Shown here in pieces: positions 33,313 through 41,207 of a stretch of DNA of 64,000 bases. The DNA is from SZUA-430 sp964561925 (GTDB taxonomy: Bacteria > Pseudomonadota > Alphaproteobacteria > Micropepsales > Micropepsaceae). A program made the translations under genes and the position numbers. The stretch lies in the NCBI GenBank assembly GCA_964561925.1, contig CAZLRW010000004.1, forward strand, positions 17,573 to 81,572, given 5' to 3'. Numbering within the stretch: the first letter of the stretch is position 1; every line of letters begins with the position of its first letter. The notes under the pieces were generated by a model. It did not search any database. It was not told where the DNA came from and saw only the letters and a list, made by a program, of their open reading frames with translations.

Positions 33313-35997
33313 ATGTTGAAGTCGAAAGTCGTTCGCGTTGCACTGATGGGGTCCGCGGCGGCAGTCGCGCTTGTGGGAGCGGTCTCTACCGCTCAGGCGG
33401 TAGAAACGAAATTCGGTGATGTTCAAATCGTATTTGACACGACGGTTTCGGTCGGAGCGTCGATGCGCACCAACGATCGCAACACGCAATTTCTGAATGA
33501 AGGAAACGGAGGTCCCGTCGATCCGCGTGAAAATGCGGCCCTTGGTGCGGTGATCCTGAACACGATCCCGTTCAGTCCGACGTTCAATGCGGCGACTGGC
33601 GCGAACTTTGTTCTAACAAACAATCCCGACAACTTCGACGGCTCGATGAACGTCGATGACGGCCGGTTGAACTTCGACAACGGCGATTTGATCGGCGCCA
33701 ACGTCAAGGCCAACCACGACCTGGTCGTCAAATGGCGGAACTATACAGTCTTCGCTCGCGCGGTCGGCTTCTATGACGTGATCATGAACGACAAAGACGT
33801 CGGCGAGCGTTCGGAGTTGACGGACGCGGCGCTCGGCGACGTCGGCCGCAACTACGAACTGCTCGACCTCTTCCTGTCCGCCGACTACACGATCGCCGAT
33901 ATGCCGGTGAACCTCCGCGTCGGCAAGCAAGTGATCAACTGGGGCGAAAGCACGTTCATCCTGAACGGCAACAACGTCTTCAATCCGATCGACGTCGGCG
34001 CGTTCCGCCGTCCAGGTTCGGAAATCAAGGAAGCGTTGGTTCCGGTCAACGCGGTGTTCGGATCGATCTCGCTTCCGTTCGACGTTTCGCTCGCCGGCTA
34101 CTACGCGCTCGACTGGGAACCGTTCGAGCTGGACCCCTCCGGCACGCCATTCTCCGGCGCTGACATTGTCACGCTGGGAAGCGGTCACGGCGGCAATGCC
34201 AATCGATGGTCGATTGTGACCGGGTCGCCCCTTGCCGGCACGCGGCGCAATTGCACGGCTGCCGTTGGCTCGGGAACGCGTTTCGTACAGACTTCGGGAT
34301 TGCTTAATGATCCGCTGATCGCTGTTGCCGGCAACGGCCGTCCCGAATGCGCCGAGAGCCCGTTTGTGAATTACCAAACCAAATTCACCATCGGTCAGCA
34401 CGAAGCGTCGCGTTTCGACCTGATCACGAATTTGCCTTTGGAAGGTTACACGACACAATCCCAAGCGCTTCTTGAGCGAGGCGCCGACCATTTTGCCTCC
34501 GATGATGGTCAATACGGCCTTTCGTTGCGCTGGTACGCCGAGGGATTGGGCGGCACTGAATTCGGTGCCTACTACCAAAACTATCACAGCCGTCTGCCGT
34601 TCCTGAGCATCGAGTCGACCGGGAAGCTGAGCCAGGTCGTAACGACCGTGCAGGGCGACAACACCCAACTCCTCACCGGCATCGGCGGCAGGCAGTTGCC
34701 GCCGGCGGGTTGCGGCTTTACCGGACCGGCGATCCAGGTCGTCGCGGCGGACTTCGCGACGCCCGACCTTCTCTCTCCAAACGCACTAGGCGGCCTGTCG
34801 CCGGGAGCGAACGGCGTTCCCGACGGCGTCGACATTAAGCGCGTTACTGCGGGCGCAACGTCGCGCGGCACGCTTGCCCTTGGCCTGCCTGCGGCGCAAG
34901 TGGCGTTCATGCAGTCCACGCCGGTGTCGGATCCAGGCGGCTACATCGCGGGCGGTGCTGCGGCCTACACGGCGCAATTCGGCGGTACGCTCTTCAACGC
35001 CGGGGGGGCGATCGGCGTGAACAATCTATTCGCCGCCGCTCAATTGAGCTGCGCGATGGTTTGGCACCAGAGCGGTTTCGTCGATCTCGACGGAGCGGGC
35101 CCTGTGGCCTTGACGGTGCAAATCTCGAATGGAGCGGAGAGCCTCGGGGCAAACGGCAGTAGCGCGATCGTCGTCGACTATCCCGAAGACATCGAGGTTA
35201 TTGGTGCATCGTTCAATACGACAGCTTGGGGTTGGGGCGTTCAGGGCGATTTCACTTACCGCCAGAATGCGCCGTTCCAGGTCGACACGGACTCCACGAC
35301 GATCGCCGGGATCGTCAAAAGCTGCAACTTCAACGTTCTGTTCGGTGCAGCGGGTACGGTCATTGCCGGTCTTGCGAGCCCCGACGGGTCGGGCAAGAAG
35401 CCGACCTGCGGCGACACGTCCCGCACCAACGGTGTCATTCGCAACGAGATGGTGACTGCGCAAGTCGGCACGACCGCGACATACACGGCCTCCGACTGGT
35501 GGGTTGACGCACTCGGCGCCGATCTCGGCGTGGTGGTGACGGAAGTCGGCATGGTGTTTGTGCCGGACGTCGAAACGTCATGGGTCGACAAGAAGGGCGG
35601 CGCGAACGTTGCGCAGTACCAGAACATCGGCTGCCAAGGCACCGACCTTCCGTCGGGCGGCATCCTGGGCCTCGACCATAAGACGAGCAAACAGTGCCGT
35701 CCGAACGATCTGTCAGCCGGCTTCGTGGGCTTGCTCCGTCTCGAGTACAACAACGCGTTCGACACCGGCTACGTGTTGACGCCGACGCTCGTGTACACGT
35801 ATGATTTCGAAGGCGCGACACCGGCACCGTACGGCAACTTCCTTGAGGACCGTCAGTCTCTGGGTCTGAGCGTGCAGGGTACGTTGAACAACAACTTCCG
35901 GGTTGGCGTCAGCTACTCGGCGTTCTTCGGTGGCCACATCGCGAACAAGGCGAAGGATCAAGACTTCGCGTCGGTGACGGCGAGCTACACGTTCTAA
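33313..35997 (+). CDS. DUF1302-family outer-membrane protein
   Basis: 894 residues, longer than the usual ~500-700. A signal peptide ends near AQA-VE. The first ~250 residues show the DUF1302 pattern: DVQIVFDTTVSVGASMRTNDRNTQF, MNVDDGRLNFDNGDLIGANVK, then YTVFARAVGFYD and LRVGKQVINWGESTFI. Beta-rich sequence continues to the C-terminal SYTF with terminal Phe, as in outer-membrane barrels. A central region of about 250 residues with several cysteines is an apparent insertion. DUF1302 proteins occur with DUF1329 and YCF48 proteins, as here (52 and 173 bases between genes). A role in passage of hydrophobic compounds is suggested by neighbours, not proven. AGGAGG lies 9 bases before the ATG. Confidence 0.88.
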   Translation: MLKSKVVRVALMGSAAAVALVGAVSTAQAVETKFGDVQIVFDTTVSVGASMRTNDRNTQFLNEGNGGPVDPRENAALGAVILNTIPFSPTFNAATGANFVLTNNPDNFDGSMNVDDGRLNFDNGDLIGANVKANHDLVVKWRNYTVFARAVGFYDVIMNDKDVGERSELTDAALGDVGRNYELLDLFLSADYTIADMPVNLRVGKQVINWGESTFILNGNNVFNPIDVGAFRRPGSEIKEALVPVNAVFGSISLPFDVSLAGYYALDWEPFELDPSGTPFSGADIVTLGSGHGGNANRWSIVTGSPLAGTRRNCTAAVGSGTRFVQTSGLLNDPLIAVAGNGRPECAESPFVNYQTKFTIGQHEASRFDLITNLPLEGYTTQSQALLERGADHFASDDGQYGLSLRWYAEGLGGTEFGAYYQNYHSRLPFLSIESTGKLSQVVTTVQGDNTQLLTGIGGRQLPPAGCGFTGPAIQVVAADFATPDLLSPNALGGLSPGANGVPDGVDIKRVTAGATSRGTLALGLPAAQVAFMQSTPVSDPGGYIAGGAAAYTAQFGGTLFNAGGAIGVNNLFAAAQLSCAMVWHQSGFVDLDGAGPVALTVQISNGAESLGANGSSAIVVDYPEDIEVIGASFNTTAWGWGVQGDFTYRQNAPFQVDTDSTTIAGIVKSCNFNVLFGAAGTVIAGLASPDGSGKKPTCGDTSRTNGVIRNEMVTAQVGTTATYTASDWWVDALGADLGVVVTEVGMVFVPDVETSWVDKKGGANVAQYQNIGCQGTDLPSGGILGLDHKTSKQCRPNDLSAGFVGLLRLEYNNAFDTGYVLTPTLVYTYDFEGATPAPYGNFLEDRQSLGLSVQGTLNNNFRVGVSYSAFFGGHIANKAKDQDFASVTASYTF

Positions 35998-36049
35998 GGG
36001 CGGGGGCATAACCGCACACAGGACCTTGAATCAGGTGGAGGAAACTGAA

Positions 36050-37423
36050 GTGCTTAAGACGAAGCGAGTGTTGATGGCGACGGCGGTGATGGCGTTAGTG
36101 AGCGCTGGAGCTGCGTGGGCCAAGGTGCCTGCGGATCAGGTTGCCCGGATGGGCAAGGACCTGACGCCGATGGGCTCTGAGCGGGCTGGGACGCCTGACG
36201 GGATGGTTCCGGCATGGAACGGGGGTTTGTCTGCGCCGCCTGCGGGTGTGAAGTTTGACCCGAAGAAGCAGAACGTGCCGAACCCGTTTCCTGGCGATCA
36301 GGTAAAGTTCACGGTGACGTCGGCGAACATGGGTCAGTACGACCAGTATCTGACGGACGGTCACAAGGCGCTTTTGAAGAAGTTTTCGTCGTACAAGATG
36401 AAGGTGTACGAGTCGCGCCGGACGTGTGCGTTGCCGGAATATGCGTATGAGGCGATGAAGTACAACGCGGCGAACGCGACGTTGTCGGCGGACGGCGACG
36501 GGATATCGAACTTCAAGGTTGGTTATCCGTTCCCGATTCCGAACAACGCCATGGAGCTGATGCACAACAAGCGGTTTTCGTTCCGCGGCTACAAGACGAC
36601 GCGTCAGTTTGCGGCGGCGCCTGTTCAATCGAACGGTTCGTACAATCTGATCTCGGTTCAGGACGAGGCGATTTTCCGTTATGCGAATCCGGCGGTGAAG
36701 TCGTCGGACGAGCTGAACAACATCGGCTTGCTCTATATCGCCAACACGATCGCGCCGGCCCGTTTGGCGGGCAACGTGATTTTGGTTCACGAATCGATCA
36801 ACGCGTTGGTTGAGCCGCGCAAGGCCTGGCAGTATTCGCCGGGCACGCGTCGTGTCCGCCGTGCGCCGGACATTGCCTACGACAACCCGGGCACGAACAC
36901 GGACGCGATGTCGACGTCCGACGCGTTTGACGGTTTCAACGGAGCGTTGGACCGTTACACGTGGGATCTGAAGCCGCGTCAGGTGAAGTTCATCGCCTAC
37001 AACGCCTACGATCTTCTTCACACGAAGTATGCGGATTTGGTGAAGCCGTCGCATCCGAACCAGGATGTGAACCGGTATGAGCCGCACCGCGTGCACGTCG
37101 TTGAGGCCAAGTTGAAGGCGGGATCGCGTCACGTTTATGCGCGCCGGATCTTCTACATGGACGAGGATGCGAAGGTCGTGAACAACGCGGAGAACTACGA
37201 CGGCCGCGGTCAGCTGTGGCGTTTCCAGGAAGTTCCGCTTGTGAACGCGTATCACGTGCCGCACTGCGGGACGGGGGCGATGGAGTTGGTGTACGACCTT
37301 TTGTCGGGCCGTTATCTGGCGCTGTCGATGCGTTCGGAGGAGCCGCCGGTGAACTACTTTGCCGACGAGCTGAACGAGGCGCGTTACACGCCGGAAGCGA
37401 TCCGCACGCTGGGCGTCCGCTGA
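36050..37423 (+). CDS. DUF1329-family periplasmic/outer-membrane-associated protein
   Basis: 457 residues starting with GTG, seven bases after GGAGGA. A signal peptide ends near AWA-K. The mature protein follows DUF1329 throughout: LTPMGSERAGTPDGMVPAWNGGL, NMELMHNKRFSFRGYK-like central block, RRAPDIAYDNPGTNTDAMSTSD, GALDRYTWDLKPRQVKFIAYNAYDL, and GRYLALSMRSEEPPVNYF. Members have a LolA/LolB-like fold, consistent with lipid or hydrophobic ligand binding (family knowledge). Codon choice is unusual here: many TTG, GTT, CGT and GCG codons compared with the C-ending codons of most neighbours. A strong hairpin terminator follows at 37450. Confidence 0.9.
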   Translation: MLKTKRVLMATAVMALVSAGAAWAKVPADQVARMGKDLTPMGSERAGTPDGMVPAWNGGLSAPPAGVKFDPKKQNVPNPFPGDQVKFTVTSANMGQYDQYLTDGHKALLKKFSSYKMKVYESRRTCALPEYAYEAMKYNAANATLSADGDGISNFKVGYPFPIPNNAMELMHNKRFSFRGYKTTRQFAAAPVQSNGSYNLISVQDEAIFRYANPAVKSSDELNNIGLLYIANTIAPARLAGNVILVHESINALVEPRKAWQYSPGTRRVRRAPDIAYDNPGTNTDAMSTSDAFDGFNGALDRYTWDLKPRQVKFIAYNAYDLLHTKYADLVKPSHPNQDVNRYEPHRVHVVEAKLKAGSRHVYARRIFYMDEDAKVVNNAENYDGRGQLWRFQEVPLVNAYHVPHCGTGAMELVYDLLSGRYLALSMRSEEPPVNYFADELNEARYTPEAIRTLGVR

Positions 37424-37449
37424 GAACGCTTAGGGCTTGAGTGGAGTTG

Positions 37450-37490
37450 GGGCCGGTCTTCGAGGAAACGAGGGCCGGCCCGTTTTGTTT
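37450..37490 (+). terminator. rho-independent terminator after DUF1329 gene
   Basis: GGGCCGGTCTTCG pairs with CGAGGGCCGGCCC (13 base pairs, two of them G-U) around a 6-base AGGAAA loop, followed by GTTTTGTTT. It lies 26 bases after the DUF1329 stop and likely ends most transcripts of the DUF1302-DUF1329 unit before the YCF48 gene. Confidence 0.8.
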
Positions 37491-37493
37491 CGA

Positions 37494-37581
37494 GGGATCA
37501 GGGATCAGGGATCAGGAATCAGGAATCAGAAAGGGTTTTGCTATTCTGATCCCTGATCCCTGATCCCTGATACCTGATCCC
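37494..37581. repeat. heptamer-built inverted repeat, 36-base arms
   Basis: The left arm (37494-37529) is five head-to-tail copies of a 7-base unit: three GGGATCA then two GGAATCA. A 16-base A/T-richer loop (37530-37545) follows. The right arm (37546-37581) is the same array inverted (four CTGATCC and one CTGATAC units). The arms pair with three mismatches. It sits between the terminator at 37450-37490 and the YCF48 gene, whose ribosome-binding site begins about 5 bases later. No protein is encoded. Confidence 0.85.
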
Positions 37582-37596
37582 TTCCGAGGGGTGCCG

Positions 37597-38733
37597 ATGA
37601 AGAAGCTTATGCTGGTGACTGCGGCGCTGATTTGCGCCGGAGCGTTTGTCCCTGTGGCGCTGTCGGTTGTTCCGCCCAAGCCCGGGGAGTCTTTGATCTC
37701 GAAGCTTGCGACCGAGGCGTTGCTCTTGGGGGTTGTGCGGGCGGGGGATCGTCTTGTGGCGGTCGGCGAGTACGGCAACGTGATTTTGTCGGACGACGAC
37801 GGCAAGACGTGGCGCCAGGCCAAGAGCGTTCCCACGACGGTGACGCTGACGGCGGTTCACTTTGCCGACGCGAAGACGGGTTGGGCGGTGGGCCACGACA
37901 CGATCATCATCAAGACCGAGGACGCGGGCGAGACCTGGGTGAAGCAGTTCGGGGGCGGTGAGAGCGACAACGCGTTTTTGTCGGTGTTCTTCAAGGACGG
38001 CCAGAACGGCTGGGCGATCGGCGCGTTCAACTTCACGGCTCAGACGGTGGACGGCGGCAAGACGTGGGTTGAGCGCAAGACGCTGATGCCCCCGCCGGCC
38101 AAGCCTGCGGAGGGCGCGGCGCCTGCGGCGCCTGGCGCTGAGGAGACCATTGATCCGACGGCGCCGAAGAAGACGGTGACGGGGGCGGGTCCTGCCGATC
38201 CGTATGCGGCGGCCGAGGGCGACGAGAACCATCTGAACGCGATGTTTGGCGGTGCCGATGCGAACACGATCTTCGTGGCGGCGGAGGCGGGGGCGGTTTA
38301 CCGCTCGCTGGACGGCGGGGCGACTTGGGAGAAGATCCTGACCGGTTATGCGGGTTCGTTCTGGGGCGGTCTGACGGCCAAGGACGGGACGAGCTATGTG
38401 GTGGGCATGCGCGGGAACGTGTGGCGCACGGCGGACAAGGGGGCGACCTGGACGAAGCTGGACACGGCCGGCGCCGACCAGTCGATCGCGGGCGGCATGC
38501 AGCTGGCGGATGGCAGCCTGATCTTCGTAGGCCTGGGCGGTCAGGTTCTCTACGGCACGCCCGATGCGTCGAAGTTCGTTCTGACCTACCGCCCCGACCG
38601 CAAGGGCTTGAACGCGGTCATTCAGGACGGGGCCGACAAGCTGCTCGTGTTCGGCGAGGCCGGCGTCCTCGACCAGCCCATGACGCCGAGGCAAGAGGAA
38701 ATCGAAGAACCCTTGCCCCCGGCCGCGCCCTAG
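37597..38733 (+). CDS. YCF48/BNR-repeat beta-propeller protein
   Basis: 378 residues. An N-terminal signal peptide covers about 1-22. The rest is a propeller with Asp-box-like repeats: DDDGKTW (~63), EDAGETW (~107), VDGGKTWVE (~151), LDGGATWEK (~240) and ADKGATWTK (~281). A Pro/Ala-rich insert lies at about 163-200. YCF48-like proteins assist photosystem II assembly in cyanobacteria; in non-photosynthetic proteobacteria they accompany DUF1302/DUF1329/RND genes with unknown role. GAGGGG precedes the ATG at 37597. Codon choice resembles the DUF1329 gene. A terminator follows at 38756, separating it from the diiron genes. Confidence 0.87.
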   Translation: MKKLMLVTAALICAGAFVPVALSVVPPKPGESLISKLATEALLLGVVRAGDRLVAVGEYGNVILSDDDGKTWRQAKSVPTTVTLTAVHFADAKTGWAVGHDTIIIKTEDAGETWVKQFGGGESDNAFLSVFFKDGQNGWAIGAFNFTAQTVDGGKTWVERKTLMPPPAKPAEGAAPAAPGAEETIDPTAPKKTVTGAGPADPYAAAEGDENHLNAMFGGADANTIFVAAEAGAVYRSLDGGATWEKILTGYAGSFWGGLTAKDGTSYVVGMRGNVWRTADKGATWTKLDTAGADQSIAGGMQLADGSLIFVGLGGQVLYGTPDASKFVLTYRPDRKGLNAVIQDGADKLLVFGEAGVLDQPMTPRQEEIEEPLPPAAP

Positions 38734-38755
38734 CAGTCGGAAAATCGAGAGAATT

Positions 38756-38790
38756 TGACGCGCCCGTCACCTGACGGCCGCGTCATTTTT
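38756..38790 (+). terminator. rho-independent terminator after YCF48 gene
   Basis: TGACGCGCCCGTCA and TGACGGCCGCGTCA form a 14-base stem with one mismatch and a 2-base loop, followed immediately by TTTTTCTT. It ends the YCF48 transcript 23 bases after its stop and lies 90 bases before the first diiron gene. Confidence 0.8.
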
Positions 38791-38879
38791 CTTGCCTTAA
38801 CCACCTATCGCCCTACCATCATCTTCGAAAGGCGGCGCCGCAAGCGCCGCCGCCGCTCTTGTCTATCCGGAGATCGACG

Positions 38880-40004
38880 ATGACCCAGCTGACGAACATC
38901 ACGAAGGACCCCGCCTACAACGCCGTCGACCCGGACGACTTCCCCTCGATGATGGACGTCGACCGCTACAACGCGCGCACGACCGCCTTCGACAAGATCA
39001 TCTCCGCGACCCACGACCATTTCTGGGATCCGCTCGACAAGAAATACATCGACTTCTCCGAGCCGTTCGACATGGAGAAGGACTACATGGTCGACCCCGC
39101 GCTGATGACGGAATTGCGCACGGCCGTCGGCGACAAGCTCGACGAGCGCGGCAAGATCAAGCTCACGAACCTGAACACGCTCTGGTCGTTCTCGAGCATT
39201 CTGCACGGCGAGCAGGGCGCGCTGTCGCTCTCGGCCTCGCTCTGCCACATCCTGCGCGATCCGGGCGCGCAGGAATACGCCGCGAACCAGACGCGCGAGG
39301 AAGCGCGTCATGTCACCGGATTTGCCCGCTACATCCAGGCGCGTTGGGGCAAGCCCGCGCCGGTCGGCCCCGCGCTCGGCAACCTGCTCACCGAACTCGT
39401 GCTCTCGCCGCTCGTCTGGAAGAAACTCGTCGGCATGCAGATGCTCGTCGAAGGTCTCGCCATGGGTGCCTTCGCGACGTTCTACCAAAAGGGCCACGAC
39501 CCCTTGATGGTGAAGCTCTGCCAACTCGTGATGACGGACGAGGCGTTCCACCACAAATTCGGCAAGATCTGGGCCGACCGCACGATCCCGCATCTTTCGA
39601 AAGGCGAAGCGGAAAAGATCGAGGATTGGGCGTGGGAGGTCTTCCAGGTCCTGCTGTTCAACCTGGCGAGCCCCGACCAAAAGGGCTGGATTTACCGCGA
39701 GCTCGGACTAGATCCCGTCTGGGTGCAACAGGCGTTCATGGAGGCCTTGACCGACGCCGAAATCCGCAAGGAGCTTCAGGACGCGACGAACATCTTCCGT
39801 GTGCTGATCAAGACGCTGCTGAAAGCCGGCATCATCACCGATCGCACGCGCAACAACTACGCCGCCTATATCGACATGGCCGAACTGCACGCCGAGGGCG
39901 ACCGCATGGTCGGCGACGATATCGCGGAAGAAGGGATCAAATATCTAATGCAGTTGAACGGCGGCCAGATCCTGCGCACGCCGTCCAGCATCGCCGCCGA
40001 ATAA
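38880..40004 (+). CDS. ferritin-like diiron protein, copy 1
   Basis: 374 residues. The ligand set of a diiron four-helix bundle is complete: E111 in LHGEQGALSL, E141 and H144 in TREEARHVTG, E191 in MLVEGLAMGAF, and E221 and H224 in TDEAFHHKFG, spaced 30, 50 and 30 residues. This is the E/ExxH/E/ExxH layout of AurF-, R2- and monooxygenase-like carboxylate-bridged enzymes, so an O2-dependent oxygenase, desaturase or oxidase is likely. The substrate is unknown. There is no signal peptide. It is followed 17 bases later by a close paralogue, and the pair lies downstream of the DUF1302/DUF1329/YCF48 genes. The ATG at 38880 is preferred to a TTG-type start at 38859. Confidence 0.87.
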   Translation: MTQLTNITKDPAYNAVDPDDFPSMMDVDRYNARTTAFDKIISATHDHFWDPLDKKYIDFSEPFDMEKDYMVDPALMTELRTAVGDKLDERGKIKLTNLNTLWSFSSILHGEQGALSLSASLCHILRDPGAQEYAANQTREEARHVTGFARYIQARWGKPAPVGPALGNLLTELVLSPLVWKKLVGMQMLVEGLAMGAFATFYQKGHDPLMVKLCQLVMTDEAFHHKFGKIWADRTIPHLSKGEAEKIEDWAWEVFQVLLFNLASPDQKGWIYRELGLDPVWVQQAFMEALTDAEIRKELQDATNIFRVLIKTLLKAGIITDRTRNNYAAYIDMAELHAEGDRMVGDDIAEEGIKYLMQLNGGQILRTPSSIAAE

Positions 40005-40021
40005 GCAAAAAGGGGAATTTC

Positions 40022-41134
40022 ATGGCCAACATAACGAAAGACGTCGCCTACGATGCGGTGGCGCCGGACGACTTTCCGTCGATGATGGACGTCGACCGCT
40101 ACAACGCGCGCTCGACCGCGTTCGACAAGATCATCTCCGCGACCCACGACCATTTCTGGGACCCGCTCGACCGGAAGTACATCGACTTCTCCACGCCCTT
40201 CGACATGGAGAACGAGTACATGATGCCGGCCTGGCTGAATCTCGATCTTCAGACCGCCATTGCCGACAAGCTGAACGAGAAGCAGAAGATCAAGCTCGTC
40301 AACAAGTCGGTGCATTGGGGTCTCTCCTCGATCCTGCACGGCGAGCAGGGCGCGCTCTCGCTCTCGGCCTCGCTCTGCCACGTGCTGCGCGATCCGGGCG
40401 CCCAGGAATACGCCGCGAACCAGACGCGCGAAGAGGCCCGCCACGTCACGGGCTTTGCGATGTACATCAAGGCCCGCTGGGGCAAGCCGCTGCCGGTCGG
40501 TCCCGCGCTCGGCAATCTGCTGACCGAGATGGTCTTGTCGCCCTACGTCTGGAAGAAACTCGTCGGCATGCAAATGCTGGTCGAAGGCCTCGCCATGGGC
40601 GCCTTCGCCACGAACTATCAGTACACGAACGATCCCGTGCTGAAGCGCCTCTGCCAGCTCGTCATGACGGACGAGGCGTTCCACCACAAATTCGGCAAGA
40701 TCTGGGCCGACCGCACGATCCCGCATCTGTCGGAAGCCGAACGCAACATGATCGAGGACTGGGCCGCGCAAGTATTCACCGGCCTGCTCTTCAACCTCGG
40801 CAGTCCCGAGCAGAAGAAGCCGATCTACGCCGAGTTCGGCATCGACTGGGAATGGGCGCAAGCCGCGTTCCGCGAAGCCTTCACCGACGCCCGCGTGCGC
40901 GAGCGCCTGAAGGACTCGACGAACATCTTCCGCGTCCTGATCAAGACGCTGTTGAAGGCCGGCATCATCACCGATCGTACACGCGGCACCTACGCCGCCT
41001 TCGTCGACATGGCCGAACTCCACAAAGAGGGCGACCGCATGGTCGGCGACGACATCGCCGAAGAAGGCATCAAATACCTGATGCAACTGAACGGCGGCCA
41101 AGGCCGCACCCCCATCGGCATCGCCGCCGAGTAG
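40022..41134 (+). CDS. ferritin-like diiron protein, copy 2
   Basis: 370 residues, a close tandem paralogue of the previous gene along its whole length, with identical stretches such as EQGALSLSASLCH and DPGAQEYAANQTREEARHV. The diiron ligands are intact: E108, E138/H141, E188 and E218/H221, with the same 30-50-30 spacing. The copies differ most in the region at residues 60-100 (preceding the first ligand helix; MENEYMMPAWLNLDLQ here versus MEKDYMVDPALMTELR) and around 200-207, which could line a substrate pocket. A heterodimer or two substrate-specific homodimers are possible. AAAAAGGGGAA precedes the ATG; it is very likely cotranscribed with copy 1. Confidence 0.87.
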   Translation: MANITKDVAYDAVAPDDFPSMMDVDRYNARSTAFDKIISATHDHFWDPLDRKYIDFSTPFDMENEYMMPAWLNLDLQTAIADKLNEKQKIKLVNKSVHWGLSSILHGEQGALSLSASLCHVLRDPGAQEYAANQTREEARHVTGFAMYIKARWGKPLPVGPALGNLLTEMVLSPYVWKKLVGMQMLVEGLAMGAFATNYQYTNDPVLKRLCQLVMTDEAFHHKFGKIWADRTIPHLSEAERNMIEDWAAQVFTGLLFNLGSPEQKKPIYAEFGIDWEWAQAAFREAFTDARVRERLKDSTNIFRVLIKTLLKAGIITDRTRGTYAAFVDMAELHKEGDRMVGDDIAEEGIKYLMQLNGGQGRTPIGIAAE

Positions 41135-41147
41135 AACCAAACGCTTT

Positions 41148-41192
41148 CCTCCCCCGCTTCAGCGGGGGAGGGGGACCGCCGCAAAGCGGCGG
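41148..41192. repeat. paired palindromic hairpins (CTCCCCCGC and CCGCCGC units)
   Basis: Hairpin 1 has 11-base arms, CCTCCCCCGCT and AGCGGGGGAGG, with a 2-base loop (41148-41171). Hairpin 2 is CCGCCGC AAA GCGGCGG (41176-41192). It looks like a short interspersed palindromic element. It lies directly behind the diiron operon and could act as a terminator hairpin lacking a T run. The G-rich tail just after it (GGAGGGG) provides the only ribosome-binding-like sequence for the next gene. Confidence 0.75.
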
Positions 41193-41207
41193 TGGAGGGG
41201 GGCGACA

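Noticed and set aside
36095..37264. 389-residue leftward Arg/Val-rich frame
   Set aside because: Antisense shadow of the DUF1329 gene, which has a signal peptide, ribosome-binding site and family motifs.
37494..37581. Regular repeats suggesting a CRISPR array
   Set aside because: The units are 7 bases with no spacers and are arranged as one inverted pair, not direct repeats with unique spacers.
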